Assembly: GCF_026248825.1 (NCBI RefSeq)
Contig: NZ_CP110973.1
Span: forward strand, 3,553,001-3,617,000
Length of the DNA stretch: 64,000 nt
Direction of reading: 5' to 3'
Source: Larkinella insperata
GTDB lineage: Bacteria; Bacteroidota; Bacteroidia; Cytophagales; Spirosomataceae
Of this stretch, positions 33,609 to 41,801 are shown one piece after another. The notes below the pieces were generated by a model. It was given only the letters and a program-made list of their open reading frames with translations. It ran no database searches and was not told where the DNA came from. Every line of letters starts with the position of its first letter. The first letter of the stretch is position 1. Position numbers and translations under genes: made by a program.

Positions 33609-35180
33609 TTACTTCGCGTATGCTACCGAACGCATCTCCCGGATCACCGTAATTTTGATCTGCCCCGGATACTGCATTTCTTTTTCGATTTTCTGCGAAA
33701 TATCAAACGAGAGCGTATTGGCTTTTTCGTCGGTCACGTTTTCGGCATCCACCATCACGCGCAGTTCACGACCGGCCTGTATGGCGTAGCATTTGAGAAC
33801 GCCCTGGAAGCTCATCGCCAGTTCTTCAAGTTCCTTCAGGCGTTTGATGTAGGATTCCATCATCTCCCGACGGGCACCCGGCCGTGAGCCCGAAACCGCA
33901 TCACAGACCTGGACGATGGGGGAGATCAGGCTGGTCATTTCGATTTCGTCGTGGTGAGCCCCAATGGCGTTGCACACTTCGGGGTGTTCTTTGTATTTCT
34001 TGGCCAGCTCCATGCCCAGAACCGCGTGCGGCAGTTCGGCTTCCTCCGGCCAGACTTTCCCGATGTCGTGCAGCAGTCCGGCGCGTTTAGCCAGTTTAGC
34101 GTTCAGTCCCAGTTCGGCGGCCATTGTAGCGCAGAGCTTGGCAACCTCGCGGGAGTGTTGCAGCAGGTTCTGACCATAGCTCGACCGGAAGCGCATCCGG
34201 CCGACCATTTTGATCAATTCGGGGTGCAAACCGTGAATTCCCAGGTCGATAACCGTCCGTTCGCCAATTTCCACAATTTCGTCTTCGATGTTCTTGCGGG
34301 TTTTGGCCACAATTTCCTCAATCCGGGCGGGGTGAATCCGGCCATCCTGCACGAGCCGGTGCAGCGACAGACGGGCAATTTCGCGCCGGACGGGATCAAA
34401 GCCGGAAATGATAATGGCTTCCGGTGTGTCATCCACAATGATTTCAACCCCCGTAGCGGCTTCCAGCGCCCGGATGTTCCGGCCTTCGCGGCCAATCACT
34501 TTACCCTTGATATCGTCGCTTTCAATGTTGAAAACCGATACGCAGTTCTCGATCGCGTGTTCGGTCGCCGTCCGCTGAATGGTTTCGATTACCACTTTTT
34601 TGGCTTCCTTGGTCGCCGTCAGCTTGGCTTCTTCAACCACGCTTTTGATGTAGGACGACGCCCGCGAATCGGCTTCGGCTTTCAGGGCGTCCACGAGTTG
34701 TTCGCGGGCCTGGTCGGCGGTGAGGTTGGCAATTTTTTCCAGTGCTTCTACCTGCTGCTGGCGCATCCGCTCGGCTTCTTCCCGGCGTTTGCCAACGGAT
34801 TCCATCTGCTGATCGAGCTTGGCTTTCTGCTGATCCAGTTCGGCTTCCCGGCGTTTATATTGTTCAGCTTGCTGCTGGAGTTGTTGTTCGCGTTGCTTAA
34901 GCTTATTCTCGTTGGTAATCAGGATGTTTTTCTTTCGGTTGGTGTCTTCCTCAAATTCGGCTTTCAGTTTAAGGTACTTTTCACGAGCTTCCAGAATGCG
35001 GTCTTTCTTGATATTGTCAGCCGTCAATTCGGCGTTTTTGATAATCTCCGCCGACCGAGCTTCGGCGTCTTTTTCACGCTGGGTAAATAGGCGGCTCAGT
35101 AGCTTCCGGCCAATGTAAATGCCCACTGCTATCGAAACAATGTCCGACAGGAGCATTACCCAGAAATCGATTTTATTCAT
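33609..35180 (-). CDS. rny: ribonuclease Y
   Basis: A 523-residue membrane-anchored endoribonuclease that initiates mRNA decay. I chose the ATG at 35180 (MNKIDFWVMLLSDIVSIAVG), which begins with the N-terminal transmembrane segment. A long coiled coil (about 30-195) is followed by a KH domain (GKVIGREGRNIRALEAATGV), then the HD domain with RAGLLHDIGKVWPEE and later GAHHDEI. The order matches RNase Y fully. It lies downstream of zapA on the same strand, an arrangement common in Bacteroidetes. Confidence 0.96.
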   Translation of the reverse strand: MNKIDFWVMLLSDIVSIAVGIYIGRKLLSRLFTQREKDAEARSAEIIKNAELTADNIKKDRILEAREKYLKLKAEFEEDTNRKKNILITNENKLKQREQQLQQQAEQYKRREAELDQQKAKLDQQMESVGKRREEAERMRQQQVEALEKIANLTADQAREQLVDALKAEADSRASSYIKSVVEEAKLTATKEAKKVVIETIQRTATEHAIENCVSVFNIESDDIKGKVIGREGRNIRALEAATGVEIIVDDTPEAIIISGFDPVRREIARLSLHRLVQDGRIHPARIEEIVAKTRKNIEDEIVEIGERTVIDLGIHGLHPELIKMVGRMRFRSSYGQNLLQHSREVAKLCATMAAELGLNAKLAKRAGLLHDIGKVWPEEAELPHAVLGMELAKKYKEHPEVCNAIGAHHDEIEMTSLISPIVQVCDAVSGSRPGARREMMESYIKRLKELEELAMSFQGVLKCYAIQAGRELRVMVDAENVTDEKANTLSFDISQKIEKEMQYPGQIKITVIREMRSVAYAK

Positions 35181-35315
35181 GGTCCGTAGACGTTTGTGTG
35201 AAAAATAGAACTCCCACAGACAACTACAGTGCCGAAAAAGAAGCAAGCCGACTTTTCAGCCAGCGAGTGAAAGGGTAGGAAGAAGATCGGTTTTACGTTG
35301 CTACCATCCAATAAA
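35181..35315 (-). ncRNA. candidate structured RNA in the zapA-rny spacer (6S-like by position)
   Basis: The spacer is 135 nt. On the minus strand a 7-bp stem capped by a GAAA tetraloop is at 35247-35264 (two wobble pairs), and GGTAG/CTACC can pair nearby. 6S RNA genes are found beside zapA in several bacteria, so a 6S-type RNA is plausible. I cannot confirm the 6S consensus by eye, and the spacer is short, so this is a synteny-based suggestion. Confidence 0.25.
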
Positions 35316-35609
35316 TCAGGTTGTTAACGTTGAGTCGATCAGCTCGTCTAAACGGCTTATCCGTTGTGCTATCTTATCTTGCAGGGCCGTTCGTTCATGG
35401 CGCGCTTCCAGCCACCTTACGGTATTCATGACGGCCACTACCGCCAGAATATCCTGGTCGTCGCGCTTTTTTTTCTTATTCTTCTCCTCTAAAAAGCGTT
35501 CATTGACCAGACGACCGGCTTCACGGGCCGTTTCTTCGTCTTCGGGACGAACGCTCAAGGGGTAAGTTCGGCCTGCAATTCGGATATTTATTGGCAATAA
35601 TTCTTCCAT
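35316..35609 (-). CDS. zapA: cell division protein ZapA
   Basis: A 97-residue protein that bundles FtsZ filaments at midcell. The ATG at 35609 starts MEELLPINIRIAGRTYPLSV, the typical ZapA opening. ETAREAGRLVNERF and the C-terminal coiled coil (QDILAVVAVMNTVRWLEARH) complete the family. The segment KNKKKKRDDQ is a basic loop. It is the third gene in pheT - coiled coil - zapA - rny order, typical of Bacteroidetes. Confidence 0.92.
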   Translation of the reverse strand: MEELLPINIRIAGRTYPLSVRPEDEETAREAGRLVNERFLEEKNKKKKRDDQDILAVVAVMNTVRWLEARHERTALQDKIAQRISRLDELIDSTLTT

Positions 35610-35671
35610 CCGTACAGCTTGTCGGTCCGGCGTCAAAAGGAATACGCCTTTCAACAAGCCGGTTATATGCT

Positions 35672-36052
35672 TTATGACAAGTCACTCAAATAGGCAATAC
35701 ACCGATCCAATTCTTCGATGTACACCGTCAATTTTTGCTTCAATTCAGCAGCCGTTGCTGCGTCGTTGAGTTTGTTATTTACAATCTTATGAATATTTGT
35801 TGGTTTTGAAAACTCTTTTGGCAAATTATTCGCCATTTTTTCCAATTGTTTCAGTTGATTCTGCTGTTTCGCCAGGTCATTGCTTAAGTTCGTCTTTTCT
35901 TTGATCAACTCAGCTTTGTCCTTTTGCAGAACCACAATTGTTTGTTCCAGTTCCTGAATACGTTGTCCGTCCGCGTTGATCCTTTCGATCAAGCTGTAGA
36001 GCTTTTCCTCGAAGGAATCCATTCGTGAAAAGACCGACGACGTATTGCTCAT
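35672..36052 (-). CDS. coiled-coil protein adjacent to zapA
   Basis: A 126-residue protein, mostly one coiled coil at about 12-75 (MDSFEEKLYSLIERINADGQ, then LEQTIVVLQKDKAELIKEKT). A C-terminal helical part follows (NIHKIVNNKLNDAATAAELK, YIEELDRCIAYL). It matches the small helical protein regularly found between pheT and zapA in Bacteroidetes. A ZapB-like role with ZapA is an inference from position and shape. It starts 12 bp after pheT. Confidence 0.75.
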   Translation of the reverse strand: MSNTSSVFSRMDSFEEKLYSLIERINADGQRIQELEQTIVVLQKDKAELIKEKTNLSNDLAKQQNQLKQLEKMANNLPKEFSKPTNIHKIVNNKLNDAATAAELKQKLTVYIEELDRCIAYLSDLS

Positions 36053-36064
36053 AAGAAGTGGAAC

Positions 36065-38494
36065 TTATTTTCGAATCACGGCACCCAATTCTCGTTCGAA
36101 GGCCGACATCAGCCGGTTCATCGTTTTATCAATAACCGCATCGTTCAGCGTCTGGGCAGGGTCTTGCAAGATAAAACTGACCGAATACGACTTTTTCCCT
36201 TTTTCCAGATTTTCTCCTTCGTAAACGTCAAACACGTTCAGGTCGCGGAGGAGTTTGCGCTCGGTCAGGTAAGCCAGCCGGCTGATTTGCGCATAGGTGA
36301 CACCCGTATCGAGTACCAGCGATAAATCACGCCTAACTTCCGGAAACCGGGATACCTCCTCAAATGCCACTTTGCCGTTGTAAAGCTTCAGCAAGTACTG
36401 CCAGTCAAAATCGGCGTAAAAAACCGCTTGCTTGAGGTCAACCTGTTTGGTCAGACCGGCTTTCACCAGACCCAGCGATACCAGCGGCTTTTTGTTGACC
36501 AGCAACGTCAAGCCATACTGGAAGATGGCAGGATCAGCGGGTTGGCTATCAGTGAATTTAACCCGGAACGATGTCAGGATTCGCTGCACCACAGCCGCCA
36601 GATCATGGTAGCTGACGCCGGCATCAGCGGGCCGCTGGTTACCCGTCAGCCAGCTTTCCGATTGCGTCCGTCCGGTCATCCAGATGCCCAGCCGGGGCCG
36701 TTCGAAAAACCGTTCGTCGTTGCGGCTGTAGATCTTCCCAAACTCAAAGATTCTCAGATCTTTCTGACGCCGGTTGATGTTGTACACCAGCGTTTCCAGG
36801 CCGGAGAAGAGCAGCGTCTGCCGCATCACCGACAAGTCTTCGCTCAGCGGATTGAGCAACTGCACGTCGGCATTGGGCAGGGTGGGCCGAACGGCGTCGT
36901 GGTAGGCCGGACGGGTCAGCGAGTTAGTCATGGTTTCGTAAAAACCGTTGGCCGCCAGCAACTGACTGGCGCGCGCCTGCAACTGATCGGGATCGGTTTC
37001 CGGCGTTTCAGACAGGTAGTCGGCCGCCAGATAGTCCGAAATCGGAACGTTGTCGAGACCGTAAATGCGCAGAATTTCTTCAATGACATCGGCTTCGCGT
37101 TCCACATCCACCCGGTAGGGGGGCACCAGCGCCGTAAAGCCTTCTTCGGACGCATCTGCCACGCGAATGTCCAGGCTCTCCAGAATCCGGGTGATTTCGG
37201 GCCGGTCGATTGCAATACCGATCAGCCGGTCAACATTCCGGTAGCGGATGGCCACCTGACGGTCGGAAACCGGATTGGGGTAAAGGTCTGTGATCGCCGA
37301 ACTGACGGTTCCTCCGGCAACTTCCTGCAGGAGCAGAGCCGCCCGTTTGAGCGCAAAAACCGGCATGTTGGGGTCCGTACCGCGTTCGAAACGGAACGAA
37401 GCATCGGTTTTTAAACCGTGATGCTGGGAGGTACGCCGAATCCAGGCTGCATCGAAATAGGCCGATTCCAGGAAAATCCGGGTTGTCTGGGCCGTTACGC
37501 CCGACTTCTGCCCGCCGAACACGCCGGCAATGCACATGGGTTCGCTGGCGTTGCAGATCATCAGATCGTTGGCCGACAGTTTGCGTTCAACCCCGTCGAG
37601 CGTTACAAACGGGGTTCCTTCGGCGACGGTTTTAACGATTACCTGCCCTCCGGCAATCTGATCGGCATCGAAGGCGTGGAGAGGCTGGCCTAGTTCATGA
37701 CAAACGTAGTTGGTGATATCCACGACGTTGTTGATTGGGTTCAGGCCAATCGCCCGCAGTCGCTGCTTCAGCCAGTCGGGCGATTCGGCTACGGTCAGGC
37801 CGTCGATGGTCAGGCCCGTGTAGCGCGGGGCGCCTTCCGGCGTTTCGACCAAAACCGTGACCGGCAGGTTCTGATTGTCAACCTTAAACGCATCAACCGA
37901 GGGCCATTGGACGGGCCGTTGCAAGACGGCTTTCAGGTCGCGGGCTACACCCAGGTGCGACGCAGCGTCGGCCCGGTTGGGCGTCAGGCCAATTTCAATC
38001 TGGTAATCGGCTTCCAGTCCGAAATAAGTAACGGCCGGTGTTCCGTTCGGCAGGTCGGTGTCGAGAACCATAATACCGGCGTGCGACGTGCCCAGCCCGA
38101 TTTCGTCCTCCGCGCAAATCATCCCTTCGGAGGCTGCACCCCGAATTTTTGCCTTTTTAATGGTAAACGGTTCACCACTGGTCGGATGCAGGGTAGCACC
38201 GACCAGCGCCACGATCACTTTCTGTCCGGCCTGAACGTTGGGGGCTCCGCAAACAATGTTCAATGGAGCGGATTGGCCTGCATCAACCGTCGTCAGGCTT
38301 AATTTATCGGCTTCGGGGTGCTTTTCACACGTCAGGACCTCGCCGATCACGACGCCTTCCAACCCCCCGGGAATAGACTCTATTTTTTCAATACTTTCAA
38401 CCTCTAAGCCGGTACTGGTTAATAACTTACCAATAGTTTCCGGATCTTCGGTCAGGCTCACCAACTGACTGAGCCATTGATATGAAATCTTCAT
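36065..38494 (-). CDS. pheT: phenylalanyl-tRNA synthetase beta subunit
   Basis: An 809-residue subunit of the alpha2-beta2 synthetase that charges tRNA-Phe. In order: the N-terminal segment, an EMAP-type tRNA-binding OB domain (about 40-150, EVLTCEKHPEADKLSLTTVD), the B3/4 editing domain (about 215-395), B5, the catalytic-like domain, and the C-terminal FDX-ACB domain (about 716-808, FPEVRRDLSLVLDTGVTYAQ). Length is typical. The alpha subunit pheS is not in the window. A perfect TAnnTTTG box lies about 22 bp upstream. Confidence 0.97.
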   Translation of the reverse strand: MKISYQWLSQLVSLTEDPETIGKLLTSTGLEVESIEKIESIPGGLEGVVIGEVLTCEKHPEADKLSLTTVDAGQSAPLNIVCGAPNVQAGQKVIVALVGATLHPTSGEPFTIKKAKIRGAASEGMICAEDEIGLGTSHAGIMVLDTDLPNGTPAVTYFGLEADYQIEIGLTPNRADAASHLGVARDLKAVLQRPVQWPSVDAFKVDNQNLPVTVLVETPEGAPRYTGLTIDGLTVAESPDWLKQRLRAIGLNPINNVVDITNYVCHELGQPLHAFDADQIAGGQVIVKTVAEGTPFVTLDGVERKLSANDLMICNASEPMCIAGVFGGQKSGVTAQTTRIFLESAYFDAAWIRRTSQHHGLKTDASFRFERGTDPNMPVFALKRAALLLQEVAGGTVSSAITDLYPNPVSDRQVAIRYRNVDRLIGIAIDRPEITRILESLDIRVADASEEGFTALVPPYRVDVEREADVIEEILRIYGLDNVPISDYLAADYLSETPETDPDQLQARASQLLAANGFYETMTNSLTRPAYHDAVRPTLPNADVQLLNPLSEDLSVMRQTLLFSGLETLVYNINRRQKDLRIFEFGKIYSRNDERFFERPRLGIWMTGRTQSESWLTGNQRPADAGVSYHDLAAVVQRILTSFRVKFTDSQPADPAIFQYGLTLLVNKKPLVSLGLVKAGLTKQVDLKQAVFYADFDWQYLLKLYNGKVAFEEVSRFPEVRRDLSLVLDTGVTYAQISRLAYLTERKLLRDLNVFDVYEGENLEKGKKSYSVSFILQDPAQTLNDAVIDKTMNRLMSAFERELGAVIRK

Positions 38495-38515
38495 ACAGTA
38501 ACTGGAAATGGATTA

Positions 38516-38523
38516 CAAAGATA
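38516..38523 (-). promoter_or_regulatory. candidate -7 element of pheT
   Basis: On the minus strand this reads TATCTTTG, a perfect TAnnTTTG box 22 bp from the pheT start codon. No good TTTG box lies at the expected distance. Confidence 0.4.
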
Positions 38524-38643
38524 GCTATGATTCCAGTGATTAGGGCGATTTTTTTTAAATGGTAACGAGGGGCATGAACAATGGATTGCCCGGCGGCAGC
38601 CAAGCAACTTTCTTTATTTGGTTTTCATCCGCAAACTCCGGCA

Positions 38644-39270
38644 TCAGGGTTCGGAATATTTCTCCCCGGCCTTCACGTCAACAGGAAGTGTGTTCTCGGC
38701 GGGTGGCACCGGGCAGGCGTATTCGTGGTTGTAGGCACAGTAAGGGTTATACGCTTCGTTGAAGTCGATCACCAGCCGGTTTTCCTTGACATCGTCATCG
38801 CTGAAATCCAGGTACCGCCCCCCGCCGTAGGTTTCTTTCCCGCTCGTTTTGTCCTTGAACAAAATGGACAGCGTGTTTTCGTGCTTGAGTACGAGCAGAC
38901 GGCAAATCTCGTCCTGGAGCGTAAAAACCGCGTGGGCGTATTTCTCGTAAACCTGTTCGCTGCCATCGGTTAGCCGGACGACGAGTTTTTTCTTATCGGC
39001 AAACGGTTCGAGCCGGGCCTGAACGCGGTAGGCGGGGTCCGGATTAAAATAAATCAGGCGGCTTATCTGGCTTTTATCGGTAAAGGGCGATTCGTTGCTG
39101 GTTCGGAAAAACTCTTCTTTATCTTTTCGTTTCTGCGCAACTTCCAGACGGTAAGTTTCGGGATTCCCTACTGCGGGGGTGTCGACGTTGCCGCCGTCAA
39201 AAAACGAATAATAAATGATGGCTAGCACAATCAGGAAGAGGCCCACCAGCACGAAACGATTCCGAGGCAT
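38644..39270 (-). CDS. DUF1684 domain protein, membrane-anchored
   Basis: A 208-residue protein with one N-terminal transmembrane segment (about 6-23). DUF1684 is recognised by the block KEEFFRTSNESPFTD, then LIYFNPDPAYRVQARLEPF, RYLDFSDDD, and the very typical VIDFNEAYNPYCAYNHEYAC near the C-terminus, followed by CPVPPAENTLPVDVKAGEK. The family is common in Bacteroidetes and its function is not established. The conserved Cys and His residues near the C-terminus are present. Confidence 0.88.
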   Translation of the reverse strand: MPRNRFVLVGLFLIVLAIIYYSFFDGGNVDTPAVGNPETYRLEVAQKRKDKEEFFRTSNESPFTDKSQISRLIYFNPDPAYRVQARLEPFADKKKLVVRLTDGSEQVYEKYAHAVFTLQDEICRLLVLKHENTLSILFKDKTSGKETYGGGRYLDFSDDDVKENRLVIDFNEAYNPYCAYNHEYACPVPPAENTLPVDVKAGEKYSEP

Positions 39271-39370
39271 ATCCGTAGATGATTTAAAGCCGTGAAATTA
39301 CAGATTCCTGCAATGATTTAGCAACGGAATTTAGACAAGCCCGCAAAGAAGCAAAGAATTGGTTTGGTTA

Positions 39371-39398
39371 TTGTACAAGCATTTATTGTGTATATTTA
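39371..39398 (+). promoter_or_regulatory. candidate promoter of the fdtA-like gene
   Basis: TTG at 39371-39373 and TATATTTA (one mismatch to TAnnTTTG) at 39391-39398 are 17 nt apart, about 40 nt before the chosen start. Confidence 0.35.
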
Positions 39399-39440
39399 GA
39401 AAACATTGGTGTTAGCGAGTTGTATCTCTATTTATTAAGC

Positions 39441-39818
39441 ATGGCTCAACTTATTGATCTGCCTACATTTGGCTCGGAAGCGGGTAATTTGACCGTCCTG
39501 GAAAAGGTGATGCCGGGGGCAATCAGGCGGGTTTTTTACATTTACGGGGTGGATGCCGCTCAACGGGCCGGTCACCGGCACCAAACGGCCTGGCACGCCA
39601 TGATCTGCCTCAGCGGGAGTTGCCGGGTATATTGCAACAACGGTGACGACGAAAGCTTTGCCGTCCTGGACAATCCTCGGAAATGCCTCGTCATTGAACC
39701 CCGGGACTGGCACCTCATGGAACAATTCAGCAGCGGAACCATTCTGTTGGTGCTTTCCAACGAATATTACGATCCCGCCGATTACATCTACGAACGTTAT
39801 TCTCTGCAAACGGTATGA
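39441..39818 (+). CDS. dTDP-sugar 3,4-ketoisomerase (FdtA/QdtA-like)
   Basis: A 125-residue cupin of the FdtA (WxcM-like) family, which converts dTDP-4-keto-6-deoxyglucose to the 3-keto sugar for aminosugar synthesis. The start at 39441 (MAQLIDLPTFGSE) suits family alignment better than the longer frame. RAGHRHQTAWHAMICLSGSC carries the catalytic His pattern of this family, followed by IEPRDWHLMEQF and the terminal YDPADYIYERY motif. Its stop overlaps the start of the aminotransferase gene (ATGA), a strong sign of functional coupling. Confidence 0.88.
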   Translation: MAQLIDLPTFGSEAGNLTVLEKVMPGAIRRVFYIYGVDAAQRAGHRHQTAWHAMICLSGSCRVYCNNGDDESFAVLDNPRKCLVIEPRDWHLMEQFSSGTILLVLSNEYYDPADYIYERYSLQTV

Positions 39819-40930
39819 GCTGCCCCGTTACCCGACCGGCCATTGCGTTTCTGGATTTGCGGGCGGTAAATGCGCCCCATCAGGAAGCCGTCCGTCGGGC
39901 CACGGATCGGGTTCTCGGATCGGGCTGGTACATTCTGGGTAAAGAACTTGAGCGGTTCGAACAACAATTTGCGGAGTATTGCGGGGTCAGGTATTGCGTG
40001 GGGGTGGGCAACGGGCTGGATGCCCTGACGCTCATCCTGAACGCGTACGACTTTCCGCCGGGCAGTGAAGTCGTTGTTCCGGCGCAGACATTCATTGCGT
40101 CGGTGCTGGCCGTTACCCAGGCGGGTCTGAAACCGGTTTTGGTTGAACCCGACCCGCAAACGTACCTGATCGACCCCGGGCGCATCCAGGCCGCTATCAG
40201 TCCCCGCACCCGGGCTATTCTGGTAGTCCATCTATACGGGAAGTGCTGCGCAATGAAACCGATTACCGAGCTGGCCCGGCAACACGGTTTGAAGGTGATT
40301 GAGGATGCGGCCCAGGCGCACGGTGCAACGTACCAGAACCGAAAAGCGGGCGGTCTGGGCGACGCAGCCGGATTTAGTTTCTATCCCGTCAAAAACCTGG
40401 GAGCCCTGGGCGACGGGGGCGCCATTACCACCAACGACCCGGCCCTGGCCGAGCGGCTGCGTTACCTGCGCAATTACGGTTCCCAACAAAAATATGTTAA
40501 CGAGTACGTGGGGGGCAACAGCCGGCTTGATGAACTTCAGGCGGCTATTCTGGCTGAAAAATTACCGCGTCTGGACGCTGAAAATAACCGTCGGCGGCAC
40601 CTGGCCCGGCGGTATCTGGACGGGATTCGGCACCCAAAGGTGGTGCTGCCCCCGGCCGACACGCTTGCGGAAGACGGCTGGCACCTGTTCGTGATTCGGC
40701 ATCCGGATCGGCCAAAACTGATCGATTACCTGAGCCAATACGGTATTCAAACCGCAATCCATTACCCAATTCCCCCGCATCATCAGCAAGCCTACCCCGA
40801 TCTGCGGTCATTATCGCTTCCGCTGACCGAACAACTTCACCGCGAAGTGATCAGCCTCCCCCTGAATACCGTACTGCATGACGATGAAATTGATTGGATC
40901 ATTCGGACCATCAATCAGGCTCCCCTGTAA
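39815..40930 (+). CDS. DegT/DnrJ/EryC1/StrS sugar aminotransferase (FdtB-like)
   Basis: A 371-residue PLP enzyme that aminates the 3-keto sugar made by the preceding ketoisomerase, producing a dTDP-3-amino-3,6-dideoxyhexose. Motifs are VGVGNGLDALTLIL, VVVPAQTFIASVLAV, IEDAAQAHGA, and the PLP lysine in FYPVKNLGALGDGGAI (Lys193), then RLDELQAAIL and HYPIPPHHQQAY. The ATGA overlap with the upstream gene supports translational coupling. No rmlA/B, acetyltransferase or glycosyltransferase is adjacent, so nucleotide-sugar supply must come from elsewhere. Confidence 0.92.
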   Translation: MSCPVTRPAIAFLDLRAVNAPHQEAVRRATDRVLGSGWYILGKELERFEQQFAEYCGVRYCVGVGNGLDALTLILNAYDFPPGSEVVVPAQTFIASVLAVTQAGLKPVLVEPDPQTYLIDPGRIQAAISPRTRAILVVHLYGKCCAMKPITELARQHGLKVIEDAAQAHGATYQNRKAGGLGDAAGFSFYPVKNLGALGDGGAITTNDPALAERLRYLRNYGSQQKYVNEYVGGNSRLDELQAAILAEKLPRLDAENNRRRHLARRYLDGIRHPKVVLPPADTLAEDGWHLFVIRHPDRPKLIDYLSQYGIQTAIHYPIPPHHQQAYPDLRSLSLPLTEQLHREVISLPLNTVLHDDEIDWIIRTINQAPL

Positions 40931-40948
40931 ACGTTTTCTTTCCTGAAA

Positions 40949-40969
40949 AGCCGGCAAAAAACGCCGGTT
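40949..40969 (+). terminator. intrinsic terminator after the aminosugar pair
   Basis: A CCGGC/GCCGG stem (40951-40955 and 40963-40967, plus a G-T and an A-T pair) is followed by TTATTTTTAT. Confidence 0.6.
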
Positions 40970-41033
40970 ATTTTTATAACCGATGGCTACCATAAAGACG
41001 GGTTAGCAGATTCAGCCTGAAAACGGAAGCCTC

Positions 41034-41111
41034 GTTAACAGGGGGGAAGCCGCAAAACCGCGCCCTGCTATACAAAGAAGCTGGAATTCTTAGCCGCAAC
41101 TTCCTGTTAAC
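41034..41111 (+). promoter_or_regulatory. structured leader candidate upstream of riboflavin synthase
   Basis: GTTAACAGG (41034-41042) and CCTGTTAAC (41103-41111) are perfect arms, extendable by three pairs (two G-U), and would enclose about 55 nt with smaller internal pairings (AGAA/TTCT near 41076-41090). It ends 30 nt before the start codon. It does not show the FMN riboswitch consensus, so the ligand or protein, if any, is unknown. Confidence 0.35.
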
Positions 41112-41141
41112 CCTTTTATCAGTGTAATCCAAGTTTAAGAC

Positions 41142-41747
41142 ATGTTTACCGGAATTATCGAAGCGACCGGCGAAGTAACCGACATCACCGCCGAAGGAAC
41201 CAACCTGACGTTCCACCTGACCTCCCGCATTGCCCCCGAATTAAAAGTTGATCAGAGCCTGAGCCACAACGGGGTGTGCCTGACGGTAACATCGGTGAGT
41301 GGAGAAGCGTATACCGTGACCGCGGTGGACGAGACCCTGAAAAAAACCAACCTGGGCCAGCTGAAAATAGGCGACCGGGTTAATCTGGAGCGGTGTATGC
41401 CCGCCAACGGACGGTTTGACGGCCACATTGTCCAGGGGCACGTTGACCAGACTGCCCTTGTTACCAACATCGCCGACCAGGACGGGAGCTGGCTGTTTGA
41501 TTTTCAATACCAGTCGGCGGCCGACGATCCCCGGCAGAATAATATTACCGTTGAAAAAGGCTCCATTTGTATTAATGGGGTTAGTCTAACCGTTTTTAAC
41601 TCGGAGCCGGATTCCTTTCGGGTGACCATCATTCCCTACACGTACGAACACACGACGTTTCGCGATCTGCGGGTGGGCGATGTGGTCAACCTGGAGTTTG
41701 ATGTGGTGGGGAAATACATAAAAAAAATGCTGGCCCTGTATCAATAA
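41142..41747 (+). CDS. ribE: riboflavin synthase
   Basis: A 201-residue enzyme that dismutates two 6,7-dimethyl-8-ribityllumazines to riboflavin and the pyrimidinedione. The diagnostic MFTGIIEATGEV start, the two lumazine-binding repeats (about 1-97 and 98-197), the SHNGVCLTVTSV and SICINGVSLTVFN pair, and GHVDQTA are present. Length is normal. Other rib genes are not in the window. A possible structured leader precedes it. Confidence 0.96.
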   Translation: MFTGIIEATGEVTDITAEGTNLTFHLTSRIAPELKVDQSLSHNGVCLTVTSVSGEAYTVTAVDETLKKTNLGQLKIGDRVNLERCMPANGRFDGHIVQGHVDQTALVTNIADQDGSWLFDFQYQSAADDPRQNNITVEKGSICINGVSLTVFNSEPDSFRVTIIPYTYEHTTFRDLRVGDVVNLEFDVVGKYIKKMLALYQ

Positions 41748-41801
41748 CCGACCGGCAAACCGCTAATATTGTGATTTAACCAAGCGTTTCTAGTTGCTTT
41801 C

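Noticed and set aside
33951..35090. Long open frame of 379 codons on the plus strand opposite rny
   Set aside because: It is the mirror of the real RNase Y gene, rich in Phe/Gly/Pro, with no family match.
38559..38973. Plus-strand short frames between pheT and the DUF1684 gene
   Set aside because: They overlap the DUF1684 coding region in antisense and have no family features.
40975..41141. FMN or cobalamin riboswitch before riboflavin synthase
   Set aside because: Neither consensus is matched beyond short G-rich runs; only an unspecified structured leader is supported.
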